64,000 bases of DNA, from positions 80,938-144,937 of the forward strand of contig NZ_JABSSM010000004.1 of NCBI RefSeq assembly GCF_013214165.1, read 5' to 3'. Numbering within the stretch: position 1 is the stretch's first letter; the number at the start of each line of letters is the position of its first letter. The DNA is from Shewanella sp. GTDB taxonomy: Bacteria > Pseudomonadota > Gammaproteobacteria > Enterobacterales > Shewanellaceae. The position numbers and the translations under genes were made by a program. The notes below the pieces were generated by a model, which saw only the letters and a list, made by a program, of their open reading frames with translations, had not been told where the DNA came from and did no database searches. This document shows positions 8,942 through 18,602 of the stretch, piece after piece.

Positions 8942-9109
8942 GTTTTCAGGAAATATCTGTTTCACAGATATGAAAACAAGAACTCTTAATTCCCGTGTCT
9001 GACACGTGAATTTTATCTCTGGTTCTTATGCTTGACTTCCTTCCTTCAATTTGTTGATTGCAATATATTATTTTCAGCCCGCTTACATTATTAAGCGGGC
9101 TTTTTTTTT
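8942..9109 (+). ncRNA. Candidate structured small RNA, about 168 nt
   Basis: No gene lies between 8607 and 9226 on either strand, yet this stretch has a complete RNA-gene layout. Hairpin 1 (8942-8977) pairs GTTTTC with GAAAAC and ATATCTGT with ACAGATAT, with an AGGAA bulge on one side. Hairpin 2 (8978-9027) nests AAGAAC/GTTCTT, AATTC/GAATT and CGTGT/ACACG. A single-stranded pyrimidine-rich stretch (about 9028-9075) follows, then a perfect terminator. The layout suits an Hfq- or CsrA-linked regulator, but it does not match 6S, Spot 42, GcvB or RyhB sequences as I remember them. Function unknown. Confidence 0.6.
9076..9109 (+). terminator. Rho-independent terminator of the small RNA
   Basis: AGCCCGCTTA pairs perfectly with TAAGCGGGCT (10 bp) around a 6-nt loop and is followed directly by eight or nine T. 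The T run is only on the plus strand, so it does not serve motY or the peptidase, which are both on the minus strand. Confidence 0.9.
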
Positions 9110-9153
9110 GCCAAAAAATCCTTTAGATCGCCATTGACTAAATTGTCAGCAAT

Positions 9154-9179
9154 AAAAAGCCCAGCTTCTACGCTGGGCC
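9154..9179 (-). terminator. Terminator after motY
   Basis: On the minus strand GGCCCAGC and GCTGGGC form a GC-rich stem followed by TTTTTATT, about 48 bp past the motY stop. Confidence 0.85.
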
Positions 9180-9226
9180 TAATCGCTAACATATTAATCC
9201 TCTGTAATATCCTTGGTTTCCATCCA

Positions 9227-10096
9227 CTACATAGGTTTACTAATCCTAATGACAAGCCGTCTGTTTCGGCCTCGCTCATCTATGCTTGCATTCGAAGCAA
9301 CGTGACGACGTTCCCCGTGGCCAACCGTATAGATACGATCTTGATCGATCCCCGCCGATAAGAAGAAGTTCTTCACCGAATCTGCGCGCTGCTCTGACAC
9401 TTTCTGGTTGATTGAGCGACTACCATAACTATCGGTATAAGCATCAATCAATACCAGCTCAACTTCCGAGTCATAGGCGAGATACTCTTGTACTTTGGCA
9501 ATCTGTGATTTGGAGAAGCGAGTCAACTCCGAGCCGCCCGACTCGTAGGTTAATACAGTAAACGCGATATCATCGAAACTGTAAGGCAACAATCCGGCAA
9601 GACAGGCCTTAAAGTCTCTGTAATTACGATTGAAATTAACCGCAGAAAGACCAACGGCGATTTTATTTTCTTGGTTATACCAATCGGCGTAGTAAAAGGT
9701 AGGTTCCATGCCGCGTTCAAGCTCGGCGAGCATAGACCAGGCTGCATTACGCGGCACTTCGCCGCTGAAGTACTTCTGATAGGTCAGCTCAGTGATCTCT
9801 TTAGAGAGGATGCCCGGTCTCCAAGCTGGCGGCTTACTCATCAGGGTCGCTTGAGTAACCTGATCGGGTTTAACCCACATATCTAAACTGAAAATCAAAT
9901 TATGGTTTTTACCTGCAATGCTGGTAAATATCGCTTTGCCATAGGCGGGAATATCATGTTCGAGACGGCATATGACCGGCGTATTGTCACTGAGTTTCCA
10001 CCGTGATTGATCGAGAGAGGCAACATAATGACGTAATTCTGCAGCCGCAAAGAAGGACATGCATAATGTCGACGCTATCAATACTCTAAGCCACAT
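9227..10096 (-). CDS. motY: Sodium-driven flagellar motor T-ring protein MotY
   Basis: Periplasmic component of the T ring that holds stator units around polar sodium-driven flagellar motors. The 289-aa product has a signal peptide (cut near FAAA), an N-terminal MotY domain starting with LRHYVASLDQSRWKLS and containing PVICRLEHDIPAYG, and a C-terminal OmpA-like peptidoglycan-binding domain with IDAYTDSYGSRSINQ, LSAGIDQDRIYTVGHGERR and GRNRRLVIRI. The order and spacing match Vibrio MotY. It is a single gene with its own terminator, diverging from rnt, a neighbour pair I associate with Vibrio and Shewanella. Confidence 0.93.
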   Translation of the reverse strand: MWLRVLIASTLCMSFFAAAELRHYVASLDQSRWKLSDNTPVICRLEHDIPAYGKAIFTSIAGKNHNLIFSLDMWVKPDQVTQATLMSKPPAWRPGILSKEITELTYQKYFSGEVPRNAAWSMLAELERGMEPTFYYADWYNQENKIAVGLSAVNFNRNYRDFKACLAGLLPYSFDDIAFTVLTYESGGSELTRFSKSQIAKVQEYLAYDSEVELVLIDAYTDSYGSRSINQKVSEQRADSVKNFFLSAGIDQDRIYTVGHGERRHVASNASIDERGRNRRLVIRISKPM

Positions 10097-10238
10097 ACCT
10101 GATACTCATATTAATTCTATTACTTAATGCTATCGGCACATTTTTACAGACCTTTAGCTCAAAAAACAGCCATTCAGACATGACAGCATTAAGTGCTTGC
10201 CTCATAATAGCGGCCTAATAACTATTTGGACACTTTCA

Positions 10239-10925
10239 ATGAGCGAAATTTGCGACGCCAACAAATTAAATCACCGTTTTAGGGGCTATTTCCCTGTGGT
10301 CATCGATGTCGAGACTGCCGGCTTCAATTCCCAAACCGATGCGTTGCTTGAAATCGCCGTCACCATGCTGAAAATGGATGATGAAGGGATACTCAGTTTA
10401 GACAAGACCCTGCATTACCACATAGAACCCTTCGAAGGAGCCAATTTAGAACCTGACGCCCTCGCCTTCAATGGCATAGATCCAAGCAATCCACTTCGCG
10501 GCGCCGTCAGCGAAAAAGAAGCCTTCCTCGAGATTTTCAAAGAGGTCAAGAAAGCGCAGAAAGCCGTCGGCTGTCACAGAAGTATCATAGTTGCCCACAA
10601 CGCCGCCTTCGATCATGGCTTTGTGTCCAAGGCCATCGAACGTTGCGCACTTAAACGTACGCCTTTCCATCCTTTTGCCACTTTCGATACCGCCGCACTT
10701 TCAGGTTTAGCACTGGGCCATACCGTGCTCGCCAAAGCTTGTTCAATTGCCGGCATCGATTTTGATAACAACGAAGCCCACTCGGCGCTGTACGATACCG
10801 AGCGTACCGCAGAGCTATTTTGCCATATCGTCAACAAGTGGAAAGCCCTCGGCGGCTGGCCATTAGCGGTTAATCATGACACCGATGCACCTGTTGAAAC
10901 ACCGAGTGAAGCGAGCACAGATTAA
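10239..10925 (+). CDS. rnt: Ribonuclease T
   Basis: DEDDh 3'-5' exoribonuclease that trims tRNA CCA ends and stable RNA 3' ends, acting as a dimer. The 228-aa product has exonuclease motif I ([11 protein letters not shown], Asp and Glu ligands, about 22-32), motif II ([13 protein letters not shown]) and motif III ([17 protein letters not shown]). The ATG at 10239 starts [21 protein letters not shown], the normal RNase T N-terminus; the reading frame is open further upstream but without a useful ribosome-binding site. Followed by a terminator at 10981. Confidence 0.96.
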   Translation: MSEICDANKLNHRFRGYFPVVIDVETAGFNSQTDALLEIAVTMLKMDDEGILSLDKTLHYHIEPFEGANLEPDALAFNGIDPSNPLRGAVSEKEAFLEIFKEVKKAQKAVGCHRSIIVAHNAAFDHGFVSKAIERCALKRTPFHPFATFDTAALSGLALGHTVLAKACSIAGIDFDNNEAHSALYDTERTAELFCHIVNKWKALGGWPLAVNHDTDAPVETPSEASTD

Positions 10926-10980
10926 TAGGCTTATCAAATGGCCAAGCTAATGATTAACTAGGCACAAGCTAGTACCAAGC

Positions 10981-11003
10981 AACGGCCTCCATGGCCGTTT
11001 TTT
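10981..11003 (+). terminator. Terminator after rnt
   Basis: AACGGCC and GGCCGTT enclose a 5-nt loop and are followed by a T run. Confidence 0.85.
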
Positions 11004-11096
11004 ATTGCTGCGGATGCACAAACATTACTGGTTTTCACCCAAACAACGATAAACATATGCCTTAACAGTCATGGGAATGTCCAGATAGCAGGCATT

Positions 11097-11123
11097 AAAA
11101 AACCGCGATAATCGCGGTTTTCC
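11097..11123 (-). terminator. Terminator after the peroxiredoxin gene
   Basis: AAAACCGCGAT pairs with ATCGCGGTTTT and is followed on the minus strand by a T run, 33 bp past the peroxiredoxin stop. The A and T tails make it nearly symmetric, so it could also back up the rnt terminator. Confidence 0.8.
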
Positions 11124-11155
11124 TTCATGCTTAGACTAACTATAATCGATTAAGA

Positions 11156-11761
11156 TTATAGAGAATCGGCATTATCACTTAGGTAAGCAGCAACGCCTTC
11201 TGGGCTTGCGTCCATACCTTTGTCGCCTTTTTCCCAACCAGCAGGACAAACATCACCGTGCTCTTCGTGGAACTGAAGTGCATCGATCATACGCAGCATT
11301 TCGTCGACATTACGACCGAGTGGAAGATCGTTGACCACCTGGTGACGAACCATGCCTTCTTTGTCGATAAGGAAAGAACCACGGAAAGCAACACCAGCTT
11401 CTGGATGCTCAACGTCGTATGCCTTACAGATTTCATGCTTAACGTCAGCAACAAGTGTGTACTGAACTGGGCCAATGCCGCCTTCAGCAACAGGAGTGTT
11501 ACGCCATGCATTGTGAGTGAATTGTGAATCGATAGAAACACCAATCACTTCCACGCCACGCTTCTTGAACTCTTCAATGCGGTGATCGAACGCGATCAGC
11601 TCTGATGGGCATACGAAAGTGAAATCAAGTGGGTAGAAAAATACTACCGCTGGCTTGCCTTTGATGGCTTCAGCTAGGTTAAAGCTATCGACGATTTCGC
11701 CGTTACCAAGTACTGCAGCAGCAGTAAAATCAGGTGCCTTACGGCCTACTAATACGCTCAT
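11156..11761 (-). CDS. Typical 2-Cys peroxiredoxin (AhpC/TSA family)
   Basis: Thiol peroxidase that reduces hydrogen peroxide and organic peroxides, recycled by thioredoxin or AhpF. The 201-aa product has the peroxidatic Cys in FYPLDFTFVCPSE (about residue 52), the conserved Arg of FRGSFLID, and the resolving Cys in HGDVCPAGW (about 172). It has a GG-containing stretch (EGGIGPVQY) in the region of the GGLG loop, and its tail after the resolving Cys is of normal length. It has its own promoter and terminator, so it is monocistronic. Confidence 0.95.
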   Translation of the reverse strand: MSVLVGRKAPDFTAAAVLGNGEIVDSFNLAEAIKGKPAVVFFYPLDFTFVCPSELIAFDHRIEEFKKRGVEVIGVSIDSQFTHNAWRNTPVAEGGIGPVQYTLVADVKHEICKAYDVEHPEAGVAFRGSFLIDKEGMVRHQVVNDLPLGRNVDEMLRMIDALQFHEEHGDVCPAGWEKGDKGMDASPEGVAAYLSDNADSL

Positions 11762-12073
11762 TTTATATCTCCATCTATGGATTGAAAAACGATTTTCATT
11801 TTAAATCTTCTGGCATTATAAGCAGTGTTTTCTCGCATACAAGCTTTTTGCGACGAATATCACCTTTATTAATTGAATCTTCATCCCTTCGTATATTAAG
11901 GCATCGCAATAAACTTAACCATGCTGTGGTTATTTACAAAATTTAACTATTTATGTCCACACTGAGTTAACAAGCCCTCAATTTTAACAGATATATCCCC
12001 AGTCTACTGGACAAGGCAAGCCAAGCTAGGCAAGAATGTCTGTCCAACTAAAGATAAGAAAGAATCTATTAAT
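11762..12073. other. Divergent intergenic region, peroxiredoxin/antiporter
   Basis: 312 bp without a gene. The left third holds the peroxiredoxin promoter. The rest is AT-rich up to the antiporter start. I see no further hairpin or coding segment. Confidence 0.6.
11815..11842 (-). promoter_or_regulatory. Peroxiredoxin promoter
   Basis: On the minus strand: -35 TTGTAT (11842-11837), a 16-bp spacer and a perfect -10 TATAAT (11820-11815). The leader is about 45 nt. I could not make out a convincing OxyR site. Confidence 0.6.
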
Positions 12074-13393
12074 ATGAACGCAGTCGTCATCGCTGTTTGC
12101 CTTATGCTAGGACTAAGTTTAGCTCGGGTAAATGTTGTAATCGCACTCACAGTAAGTGCACTGGTCGCAGGTCTGGTTGGGGGAATGAGTCTTCAACAAT
12201 CGGTCGATGCATTTAACACCGGCTTAGGTGGGGGCGCACAGATTGCGTTAAGCTACGCACTCCTAGGCGCATTTGCCGTTGCTCTGTCACATTCCGGCTT
12301 AACCACGCTTATTTCCAGAAAGGTTATTTCGCTACTTGGAACAGAGCAGAACAGCGCTAATATGAATCGCGTTCGTTGGACCCTGTTACTGGCTGTCCTT
12401 GCCATGGCAGTGTCTTCCCAGAACCTGATCCCTATCCACATCGCGTTTATCCCCATTCTTATTCCACCACTATTGCATGTGATGTCTAAGCTCAAGCTGG
12501 ACAGACGCTTGGTGGCCTGTGTACTCACCTTTGGTTTAGTGACTACCTATATGATCTTGCCCATTGGTTTCGGTGGCATTTTCTTAAATGACATATTACT
12601 GGCTAACCTCAATAACAATAATCTCAATGCCGTACGCGAGCAGATCCCCACAGCCATGATGATCCCGGCAATGGGCATGATAACCGGTTTATTGGTGGCG
12701 GTTTTTATCAGCTACAGAAAGCCCCGTGAATATAAAGAACAGCTAATTGTAGCCGCCGAGCCTGAAGAGACAGTGAGCGGGCGTAAAATTGCTATCGCAG
12801 CCGTCGCTATCGTATCTACGCTAGTGGTGCAGTTAATGACGGGCTCGATGATTTTCGGCGCCTTGATAGGTTTTATCATCTTCAGCTTCTCCGGTGCTCT
12901 CAAGCATGTCGCCGATCAAGACGTGTTTAACCAAGGCGTACGCATGATGGCCAACATTGGCTTTATCATGATCTCCGCCGCTGGATTTGCCGCTGTAGTG
13001 AAAGAGACCGGCGATGTCAGCAGTTTAGTCGACTCTCTGAGCAGTATCATAGGTGACAACAAGGCCTTAGCCGCCTTCTTGATGTTACTCGTGGGCTTAC
13101 TCATTACCATGGGTATAGGCTCATCTTTCTCAACTATCCCGATCATCGCCACCATCTATGTGCCATTGGCCATGAGCTTTGGCTTCTCCATCACTGCCAC
13201 AATTGCACTTGTAGGCACTGCGGCAGCTCTGGGAGATGCCGGTTCACCCGCCTCGGACTCGACACTGGGCCCGACGGCAGGCTTAAACGCCGATGGACAG
13301 CACGACCACATCAAAGACAGTGTGATCCCGACATTTATTCACTACAACATCCCGCTGATAGTGTTTGGCTGGATAGCGGCCATGGTGCTATAA
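12074..13393 (+). CDS. NhaC-like Na+/H+ antiporter family protein
   Basis: Inner-membrane transporter of the NhaC/YuiF type, 439 aa, with about 11-12 hydrophobic helices. Family signposts include the start [20 protein letters not shown], the loop [21 protein letters not shown], and the late motif [19 protein letters not shown] between the last helices, where Asp and Ser residues probably line the ion path. Members are annotated as Na+/H+ antiporters, but some relatives carry amino acids, so the substrate is uncertain. It is monocistronic and converges with upp on a shared terminator. Confidence 0.82.
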   Translation: MNAVVIAVCLMLGLSLARVNVVIALTVSALVAGLVGGMSLQQSVDAFNTGLGGGAQIALSYALLGAFAVALSHSGLTTLISRKVISLLGTEQNSANMNRVRWTLLLAVLAMAVSSQNLIPIHIAFIPILIPPLLHVMSKLKLDRRLVACVLTFGLVTTYMILPIGFGGIFLNDILLANLNNNNLNAVREQIPTAMMIPAMGMITGLLVAVFISYRKPREYKEQLIVAAEPEETVSGRKIAIAAVAIVSTLVVQLMTGSMIFGALIGFIIFSFSGALKHVADQDVFNQGVRMMANIGFIMISAAGFAAVVKETGDVSSLVDSLSSIIGDNKALAAFLMLLVGLLITMGIGSSFSTIPIIATIYVPLAMSFGFSITATIALVGTAAALGDAGSPASDSTLGPTAGLNADGQHDHIKDSVIPTFIHYNIPLIVFGWIAAMVL

Positions 13394-13444
13394 GAGTCGA
13401 GGTTTGAGCTTCGAGCACTTATTCAAAATGAGAAGTAAAAAACA

Positions 13445-13470
13445 AAAAAGGAGCCATTTGGCTCCTTTTT
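13445..13470. terminator. Bidirectional terminator between antiporter and upp
   Basis: AAAAAGGAGCC and GGCTCCTTTTT enclose a short ATTT loop. A runs on one side and T runs on the other let it work for both converging genes. Confidence 0.85.
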
Positions 13471-13525
13471 CTCTTTATAAACTCGAAACTAGCGTAATTT
13501 AAGTTTATACATAAGTGCTAAGCGA

Positions 13526-14152
13526 CTACTTAGTACCGAAAATCTTATCACCCGCATCACCAAGACCGGGCAGAATGTAACCCTGCTCGTTCAAGCAATC
13601 ATCGATAGAAGCGGTGTAAAGCTCAACATCTGGGTGAGCCTTCTCTAATGCAGCCACGCCTTCAGGTGCAGCAACTAAAACTAAGGCTTTAATCGAGGTA
13701 CAACCACGGTCTTTAAGTAGATCGATAGTTGAGATCATTGAACCACCCGTCGCCAGCATAGGATCGACGACCAAGGCGATGCGTGAAGGCATATCACTGG
13801 CGAGCTTTTCAAAGTAAGGCACAGGTTTTAGGGTCTCTTCATCGCGGTATATGCCGACAACTGAGATACGCGCACTAGGGATATTCTCCAGAACGCCATC
13901 CATCATACCAAGGCCGGCGCGAAGAATTGGTACCACAGTGACCTTCTTGCCTTTGATCTGTTCCACTTCAACCGGACCATTCCACCCTTCGATAGTGACA
14001 GTTTCAGTATCAAAATCAGCAGTCGCTTCATAGGTCAGCAGGCTACCCACTTCCGCTGCCAACTCACGAAAACGTTTAGTGCTAATATCAGCTTCACGCA
14101 TCAAGCCTATTTTATGACGAACTAATGGGTGTTTAACCTCAACAACTTTCAT
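13526..14152 (-). CDS. upp: Uracil phosphoribosyltransferase
   Basis: Pyrimidine salvage enzyme: uracil plus PRPP gives UMP and pyrophosphate. At 208 aa it has the usual length. Visible motifs are the N-terminal [12 protein letters not shown], the loop [14 protein letters not shown], the PRPP-binding motif [14 protein letters not shown] (about 127-140) and the uracil-binding C-terminus [13 protein letters not shown]. The ATG follows AGGAGAG. It diverges from purM, and I found no convincing purine-repressor site in the shared region. Confidence 0.97.
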   Translation of the reverse strand: MKVVEVKHPLVRHKIGLMREADISTKRFRELAAEVGSLLTYEATADFDTETVTIEGWNGPVEVEQIKGKKVTVVPILRAGLGMMDGVLENIPSARISVVGIYRDEETLKPVPYFEKLASDMPSRIALVVDPMLATGGSMISTIDLLKDRGCTSIKALVLVAAPEGVAALEKAHPDVELYTASIDDCLNEQGYILPGLGDAGDKIFGTK

Positions 14153-14364
14153 TTTTCTCTCCTGATTTTTAGCATAGGTACAAGCAAATTAACGAAATCT
14201 TAGTTTATTTGTCCGCAATGGAAAACATAAAGTTTTAAAAACACGATAAATCGTGAGCTATGTCCGCTATAAATAGCAAAATCTTCGCTTTCGAGGCCTG
14301 TCACAAACTGGTAGAATGGCGCCGCATAAAATCCAATAATCATTCTGTACCCGAGAGGATCTTC

Positions 14365-15402
14365 GTGAGCACTCCTACACAGCTTAGCTATAAAGATGCA
14401 GGTGTCGATATCGACGCCGGAAATGCACTAGTTGATAATATTAAATCTGCCGTGAAACGTACCCACCGTCCAGAAGTTATGGGCAACCTAGGTGGATTCG
14501 GCGCTCTTTGTGAGCTTCCGACTAAGTACAAACACCCTGTGCTTGTTTCTGGTACCGATGGTGTTGGCACCAAGTTACGTTTGGCAATCGATTATAAGAA
14601 GCACGACACAGTCGGTATCGACCTGGTCGCTATGTGCTCTAACGATTTAATCGTTTCAGGCGCCGAGCCACTCTTCTTCCTCGATTACTATGCGACAGGC
14701 AAACTAGATGTTGATGCCGCAACTGCAGTCGTTAAAGGCATTGCCGAAGGCTGTGTACAGTCAGGCTGTGCACTTATCGGTGGTGAGACCGCCGAGATGC
14801 CAGGCATGTATGAAGGCGATGATTACGATCTCGCTGGCTTCTGTGTCGGTGTGGTCGAGAAAGCAGACATCATAGATGGCACTAAAGTCGTTGCCGGTGA
14901 CTCACTTATCGCGCTAGCGTCAAGCGGCCCTCACTCAAACGGATTCTCATTGATCCGTAAGGTGCTCGAAGTCAGCAAGGTTAACCCTGAGGATGATTTC
15001 GAAGGCAAGCCACTGATTGACCACCTGCTTGAGCCGACAAAAATCTATGTAAAATCCCTGCTTAAGTTACTCGAACAAACTGAAGTTCATGCTATGGCCC
15101 ACATTACCGGTGGCGGATTCTGGGAAAACATCCCACGCGTCCTTCCTGATGACTGTAAAGCGGTTGTTAAAGGTGATTCATGGCAGTGGCCAAGCATCTT
15201 CAACTGGTTGATGGAAAACGGTAACATTGCAGAATTTGAAATGTACCGTACCTTCAACTGTGGCGTAGGCATGGTTGTCGCGCTACCGTCTGACAAGGTT
15301 GACGCTGCATTGGCACTGCTTAACGCCGAAGGCGAGAAAGCTTGGCTTATCGGTGACATTGCTAAGCGCGATGGCGACGAAGAGCAAGTGGAGATCCTGT
15401 AA
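14365..15402 (+). CDS. purM: Phosphoribosylformylglycinamidine cyclo-ligase (AIR synthetase)
   Basis: Fifth step of purine synthesis: FGAM plus ATP gives AIR. The start is GTG at 14365 with GAGAGGAT upstream, giving 345 aa as in E. coli; the frame is open further upstream, but that extension does not look like PurM. Motifs are [13 protein letters not shown] at the N-terminus, the ATP/Mg loop [42 protein letters not shown] and [15 protein letters not shown]. It overlaps purN by TAATG, so the two are translationally coupled. Confidence 0.97.
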   Translation: MSTPTQLSYKDAGVDIDAGNALVDNIKSAVKRTHRPEVMGNLGGFGALCELPTKYKHPVLVSGTDGVGTKLRLAIDYKKHDTVGIDLVAMCSNDLIVSGAEPLFFLDYYATGKLDVDAATAVVKGIAEGCVQSGCALIGGETAEMPGMYEGDDYDLAGFCVGVVEKADIIDGTKVVAGDSLIALASSGPHSNGFSLIRKVLEVSKVNPEDDFEGKPLIDHLLEPTKIYVKSLLKLLEQTEVHAMAHITGGGFWENIPRVLPDDCKAVVKGDSWQWPSIFNWLMENGNIAEFEMYRTFNCGVGMVVALPSDKVDAALALLNAEGEKAWLIGDIAKRDGDEEQVEIL

Positions 15403-16046
15403 TGTCCGCCAACTGTCGCGTATTAGTATTAATCTCAGGAAATGGCAGCAACTTGCAGGCGATCATCGATGATTGTGATGATCACCTCGAAGCTGAAATC
15501 GTCGGAGTGATCAGTAACAAGCCCGATGCTTACGGCCTTATCCGTGCTCACCAAAGCGAGATTGACACTAGTTGTGTGATTGTTCGAAAGGATGAAACAA
15601 GATCAGCATATGATGCTCGCTTAAAGCTTGCCATAGACAGATATCAGCCAGATCTGATTGTCTTAGCCGGCTTTATGCGCATATTAAGCGATGAATTGGT
15701 ACAAGGGTTCGAAGGCCGAATGATCAACATTCACCCTTCTCTCCTCCCTAAGTACACAGGACTTAATACCCATCAGCGTGCTATCGATGCCAAAGACACG
15801 GTACATGGTGCCAGTGTTCACTTCGTGACGCCGGAGCTAGACTCGGGTCCCGTCATACTGCAGGCGAAAGTGCCAGTCTATGATGAAGATACCGCCGATA
15901 CCTTGGCCGAAAAAGTGCATCAGCAAGAGCATGCCATCTATCCTATGGTCGTTAAATGGTTCAGCCAGAATCGACTCGAGATGAAACAAGGTAAGGCGTT
16001 TCTCGATGGTAAAGCACTCGAAGACCTGGGTTACGCGGCAGACTAA
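15402..16046 (+). CDS. purN: Phosphoribosylglycinamide formyltransferase
   Basis: Third step of purine synthesis: transfers a formyl group from 10-formyl-THF to GAR. The 214-aa product has the N-terminal loop RVLVLISGNGSNLQAIID, the catalytic strand MINIHPSLLPKYTG (Asn and His) and the later Asp in ELDSGPVILQ. All three catalytic residues are present. It forms a two-gene operon with purM, closed by the terminator at 16074. Confidence 0.97.
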   Translation: MSANCRVLVLISGNGSNLQAIIDDCDDHLEAEIVGVISNKPDAYGLIRAHQSEIDTSCVIVRKDETRSAYDARLKLAIDRYQPDLIVLAGFMRILSDELVQGFEGRMINIHPSLLPKYTGLNTHQRAIDAKDTVHGASVHFVTPELDSGPVILQAKVPVYDEDTADTLAEKVHQQEHAIYPMVVKWFSQNRLEMKQGKAFLDGKALEDLGYAAD

Positions 16047-16073
16047 TCGTCTAATCGCTTAACTCTATCCCCC

Positions 16074-16106
16074 AAAGGGCCTCTGAATGTATTCGAGGCC
16101 CTTTTT
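16074..16106 (+). terminator. Terminator after purMN
   Basis: AAAGGGCCTC pairs with GAGGCCCTTT around an 11-nt loop, and T residues follow. Confidence 0.88.
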
Positions 16107-16483
16107 GTTAGATCTGTCCGTCACTCGTTATTTTACAGCCTACTGACGTACACGTTTAAACAGCCTAACCAAATTGACAATCCAAGGTTACCCAATACGA
16201 AACTTCGCCCTGAAATCTAAGCTCGCAGCGCATCTACACTGGGTGATTTTCTCTCTTCGATTAGGATTTGCTTATTATCGATAGTTACTCTACGGCCCGT
16301 CATTGCAGAAACGTAATACCTTGTTGGTATAAGTAGGAGTGTTTTAAAAGGCACCTAGCAACATTAAGCAACACATTTACACTTTGGAAACCTAGGGTCT
16401 GCTTGTCAAAGTGGGCCCTTGTCCTTCATGATGGTGTCCCATCACTATTTTGATGCAAACTAATAACAATAATAGGACATTCA
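16107..16483. other. Intergenic region before the M28 peptidase
   Basis: 377 bp with no open frame, repeat or RNA gene that I can support. The final 20 bp hold TAGGAC, the probable ribosome-binding site of the peptidase. A promoter for the peptidase must lie here, but no candidate stands out. Confidence 0.5.
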
Positions 16484-18178
16484 ATGCGATTACTGCCTCC
16501 GGTATGTGCCCTTGCGCTGCTTAGCGCTTGTAGCCAACCGCCAGTTAACACTCAAACTACAGTAGCAGCTGAAGTTAAAACTGCTACCAACAGCTTGACC
16601 AATGCCCCCGTAAAGTTCGATGAGGCGCGCTTCAGGCAAGATATCAAGACCCTGTCTTCCGATGAGTTTGAAGGTCGCGCCCCAACCACCAAGGGTGAAA
16701 CTCTCACACTTAACTACTTGACCCAAGCCTTTAAGGAGATGGGGCTGGTCGGTGCCAATGATGGCGATTACCTGCAAGCCGTGCCTATGGTGACCTATAC
16801 CGCCTCCGAGCAACAAACTATCAGCTTCGGTGATCTGCCACTTGAACATAGAACAGATATCGTTCTGGGTAGCCGTCATGACAATGGCGGCGTCGATATT
16901 GCTAACGCGCCTCTGGTCTTCGTTGGCTATGGCATCAATGCGCCAGAATACGACTGGAATGACTACCAAGACATAGACATGCAAGGCAAGGTTGCGGTGA
17001 TCTTGGTCAATGACCCCGGATTTGCTTTACCCGACTCGGGTAAGTTTAACGGTAAGGCGATGACCTATTATGGCCGCTGGGACTACAAGTTTGCAGAAGC
17101 GAGTAAACAGGGTGCTTTAGGCGCCATCATTATTCACGATACCGCCCCAGCATCTTACCCCTGGTCCGTGGTAGAGAACAGCTGGACGGGTCCTCAGCAA
17201 GATCTGGTAGCCGACAAAATTGAGCAAGATAAGCATGTAGAGGTTGAAGGCTGGATCACCCTGGATGTGGCAACTAAGGTCTTGAAAAAATCAGGCTTGA
17301 GCTTAGCAGATCTTATGCAAAGGGCGGCCAGCGGCCCAATGAATATCCCGCTGAAACAGACGGCTAATATTCAATTTTCCAACACGGCCAGCTATGCCAA
17401 CAGTTATAATGTGGTCGCCACCCTTGTGGGAAAAGATCGACCAGATGAGCAGGTATTATTTACCGCCCATTGGGATCATATCGGCAAGGATGAGAGTAAA
17501 GATGGCGATCAAATTTACAACGGTGCACTCGACAACGCCTCAGGCACCGCGGGTATACTCGAAATAGCCCGTCAGTTTGCCAATCAGGCCAACTTGGGTC
17601 AGCCACTTTCTCGCTCCGTCACCTTTATCGCCACCACAGGTGAGGAGCAAGGCCTGCTAGGCTCACGCTTCTATGCTGCCAATCCAATATACCCCATCGA
17701 TAAATCCGTGGCCGTATTCAACTTGGATAGCACCAACATCTACGGCCGCACACTTGATTACACCATAGTCGGCAAAGGAAAGTCTGAATTAGAAAATTAC
17801 CTTGTAGACGCATTAAAATCACAAAACCGAGTGGCTAAAGGCGAGAGTCGACCAGAAGCTGGCGGTTTCTTCCGTTCAGACCATTTCAGTTTTGCCAAGC
17901 TCGGTATTCCTGCGGTATTTGCCGGCGGCGGCAATGAGCCCATCGATGAGGCCACGGCCAAGTACAAGGTCATGATGAAGCAAAAAATGAAAGGTTGTTA
18001 CCACAACACCTGTGATGAATACCGGGAAGATTGGGATCTTAGCGGCGCACTACAAGATCTGGCCATCTATTACAGTGCCGCAGAAACCTTGGCCAACAGC
18101 CAAGATTGGCCCGGATACTTTGCCGGCACTGAGTTTCATTCTCTTCGAGGAGCAAGCACTGAGGCCCTGAGTGAATAA
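16484..18178 (+). CDS. M28 family zinc peptidase, lipoprotein
   Basis: Exported aminopeptidase-type metalloenzyme of 564 aa. It has a lipobox LLSAC near residue 16, an N-terminal segment, a PA-type inserted domain (about 140-280), and the M28 catalytic domain with all five metal ligands: His in TAHWDHIG (about 328), Asp in GALDNASG (about 350), Glu-Glu in TTGEEQG (about 385), Asp in FNLDSTN (about 413) and His in RSDHFSF (about 466). Two Cys near the C-terminus (KGCYHNTCDEY) may form a disulfide. Monocistronic. The substrate is unknown; aminopeptidase activity is inferred. Confidence 0.9.
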   Translation: MRLLPPVCALALLSACSQPPVNTQTTVAAEVKTATNSLTNAPVKFDEARFRQDIKTLSSDEFEGRAPTTKGETLTLNYLTQAFKEMGLVGANDGDYLQAVPMVTYTASEQQTISFGDLPLEHRTDIVLGSRHDNGGVDIANAPLVFVGYGINAPEYDWNDYQDIDMQGKVAVILVNDPGFALPDSGKFNGKAMTYYGRWDYKFAEASKQGALGAIIIHDTAPASYPWSVVENSWTGPQQDLVADKIEQDKHVEVEGWITLDVATKVLKKSGLSLADLMQRAASGPMNIPLKQTANIQFSNTASYANSYNVVATLVGKDRPDEQVLFTAHWDHIGKDESKDGDQIYNGALDNASGTAGILEIARQFANQANLGQPLSRSVTFIATTGEEQGLLGSRFYAANPIYPIDKSVAVFNLDSTNIYGRTLDYTIVGKGKSELENYLVDALKSQNRVAKGESRPEAGGFFRSDHFSFAKLGIPAVFAGGGNEPIDEATAKYKVMMKQKMKGCYHNTCDEYREDWDLSGALQDLAIYYSAAETLANSQDWPGYFAGTEFHSLRGASTEALSE

Positions 18179-18261
18179 TACCTTGGCGCCAGAAACTAGC
18201 CGCCGAATTAATGCTTCACCAAGTCTCTCTATTCCATGATTTTTATTCATGATGCTTTAAG

Positions 18262-18292
18262 AATGGCTCCTGCTTTCGGGGGGCCATTTTAT
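18262..18292 (+). terminator. Terminator after the M28 peptidase
   Basis: AATGGCTCC pairs imperfectly with GGGGGGCCATT, followed by TTATT. The T run is short, so termination may be partial. Confidence 0.55.
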
Positions 18293-18602
18293 TACGTGTC
18301 TCTATGACTGTATTTAACGAGGAAAAAAACAACTGTTGACTCAGATACAGAGTAAAATGACATTAAGCCATTTTCACTGATAAAAAATCAATTTCAGCCG
18401 CCTACCGCACAGTAAATATTAACTATCCTCAACAAAAAGCAGCAATAATTAAACAAATCTTATTTTATTGGCGGCATACATGAAGTAACAAGCCAGATAA
18501 GCGTGTTTTATATGGTGTTTTGTCAATTTAAGGTTTGGCAAAAAGGTTAATTACTGGCACAGTACACCCATTGGATTTACACCGATTTGCAGGAGCTAGA
18601 AT
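18293..18602. other. asnB upstream region
   Basis: About 310 bp, AT-rich, with no gene. It ends in AGGAG before the asnB ATG. I looked for sigma-54 and strong sigma-70 elements and found none convincing. Confidence 0.5.

Noticed and set aside
14153-14364. Possible PurR operator between upp and purM
   Set aside because: Only scattered GCAAA half-sites; no 16-bp palindrome like the PurR consensus.
18540-18600. Sigma-54-type promoter before asnB (TGGCAC ... TTGG)
   Set aside because: Spacing and the -12 element do not fit.
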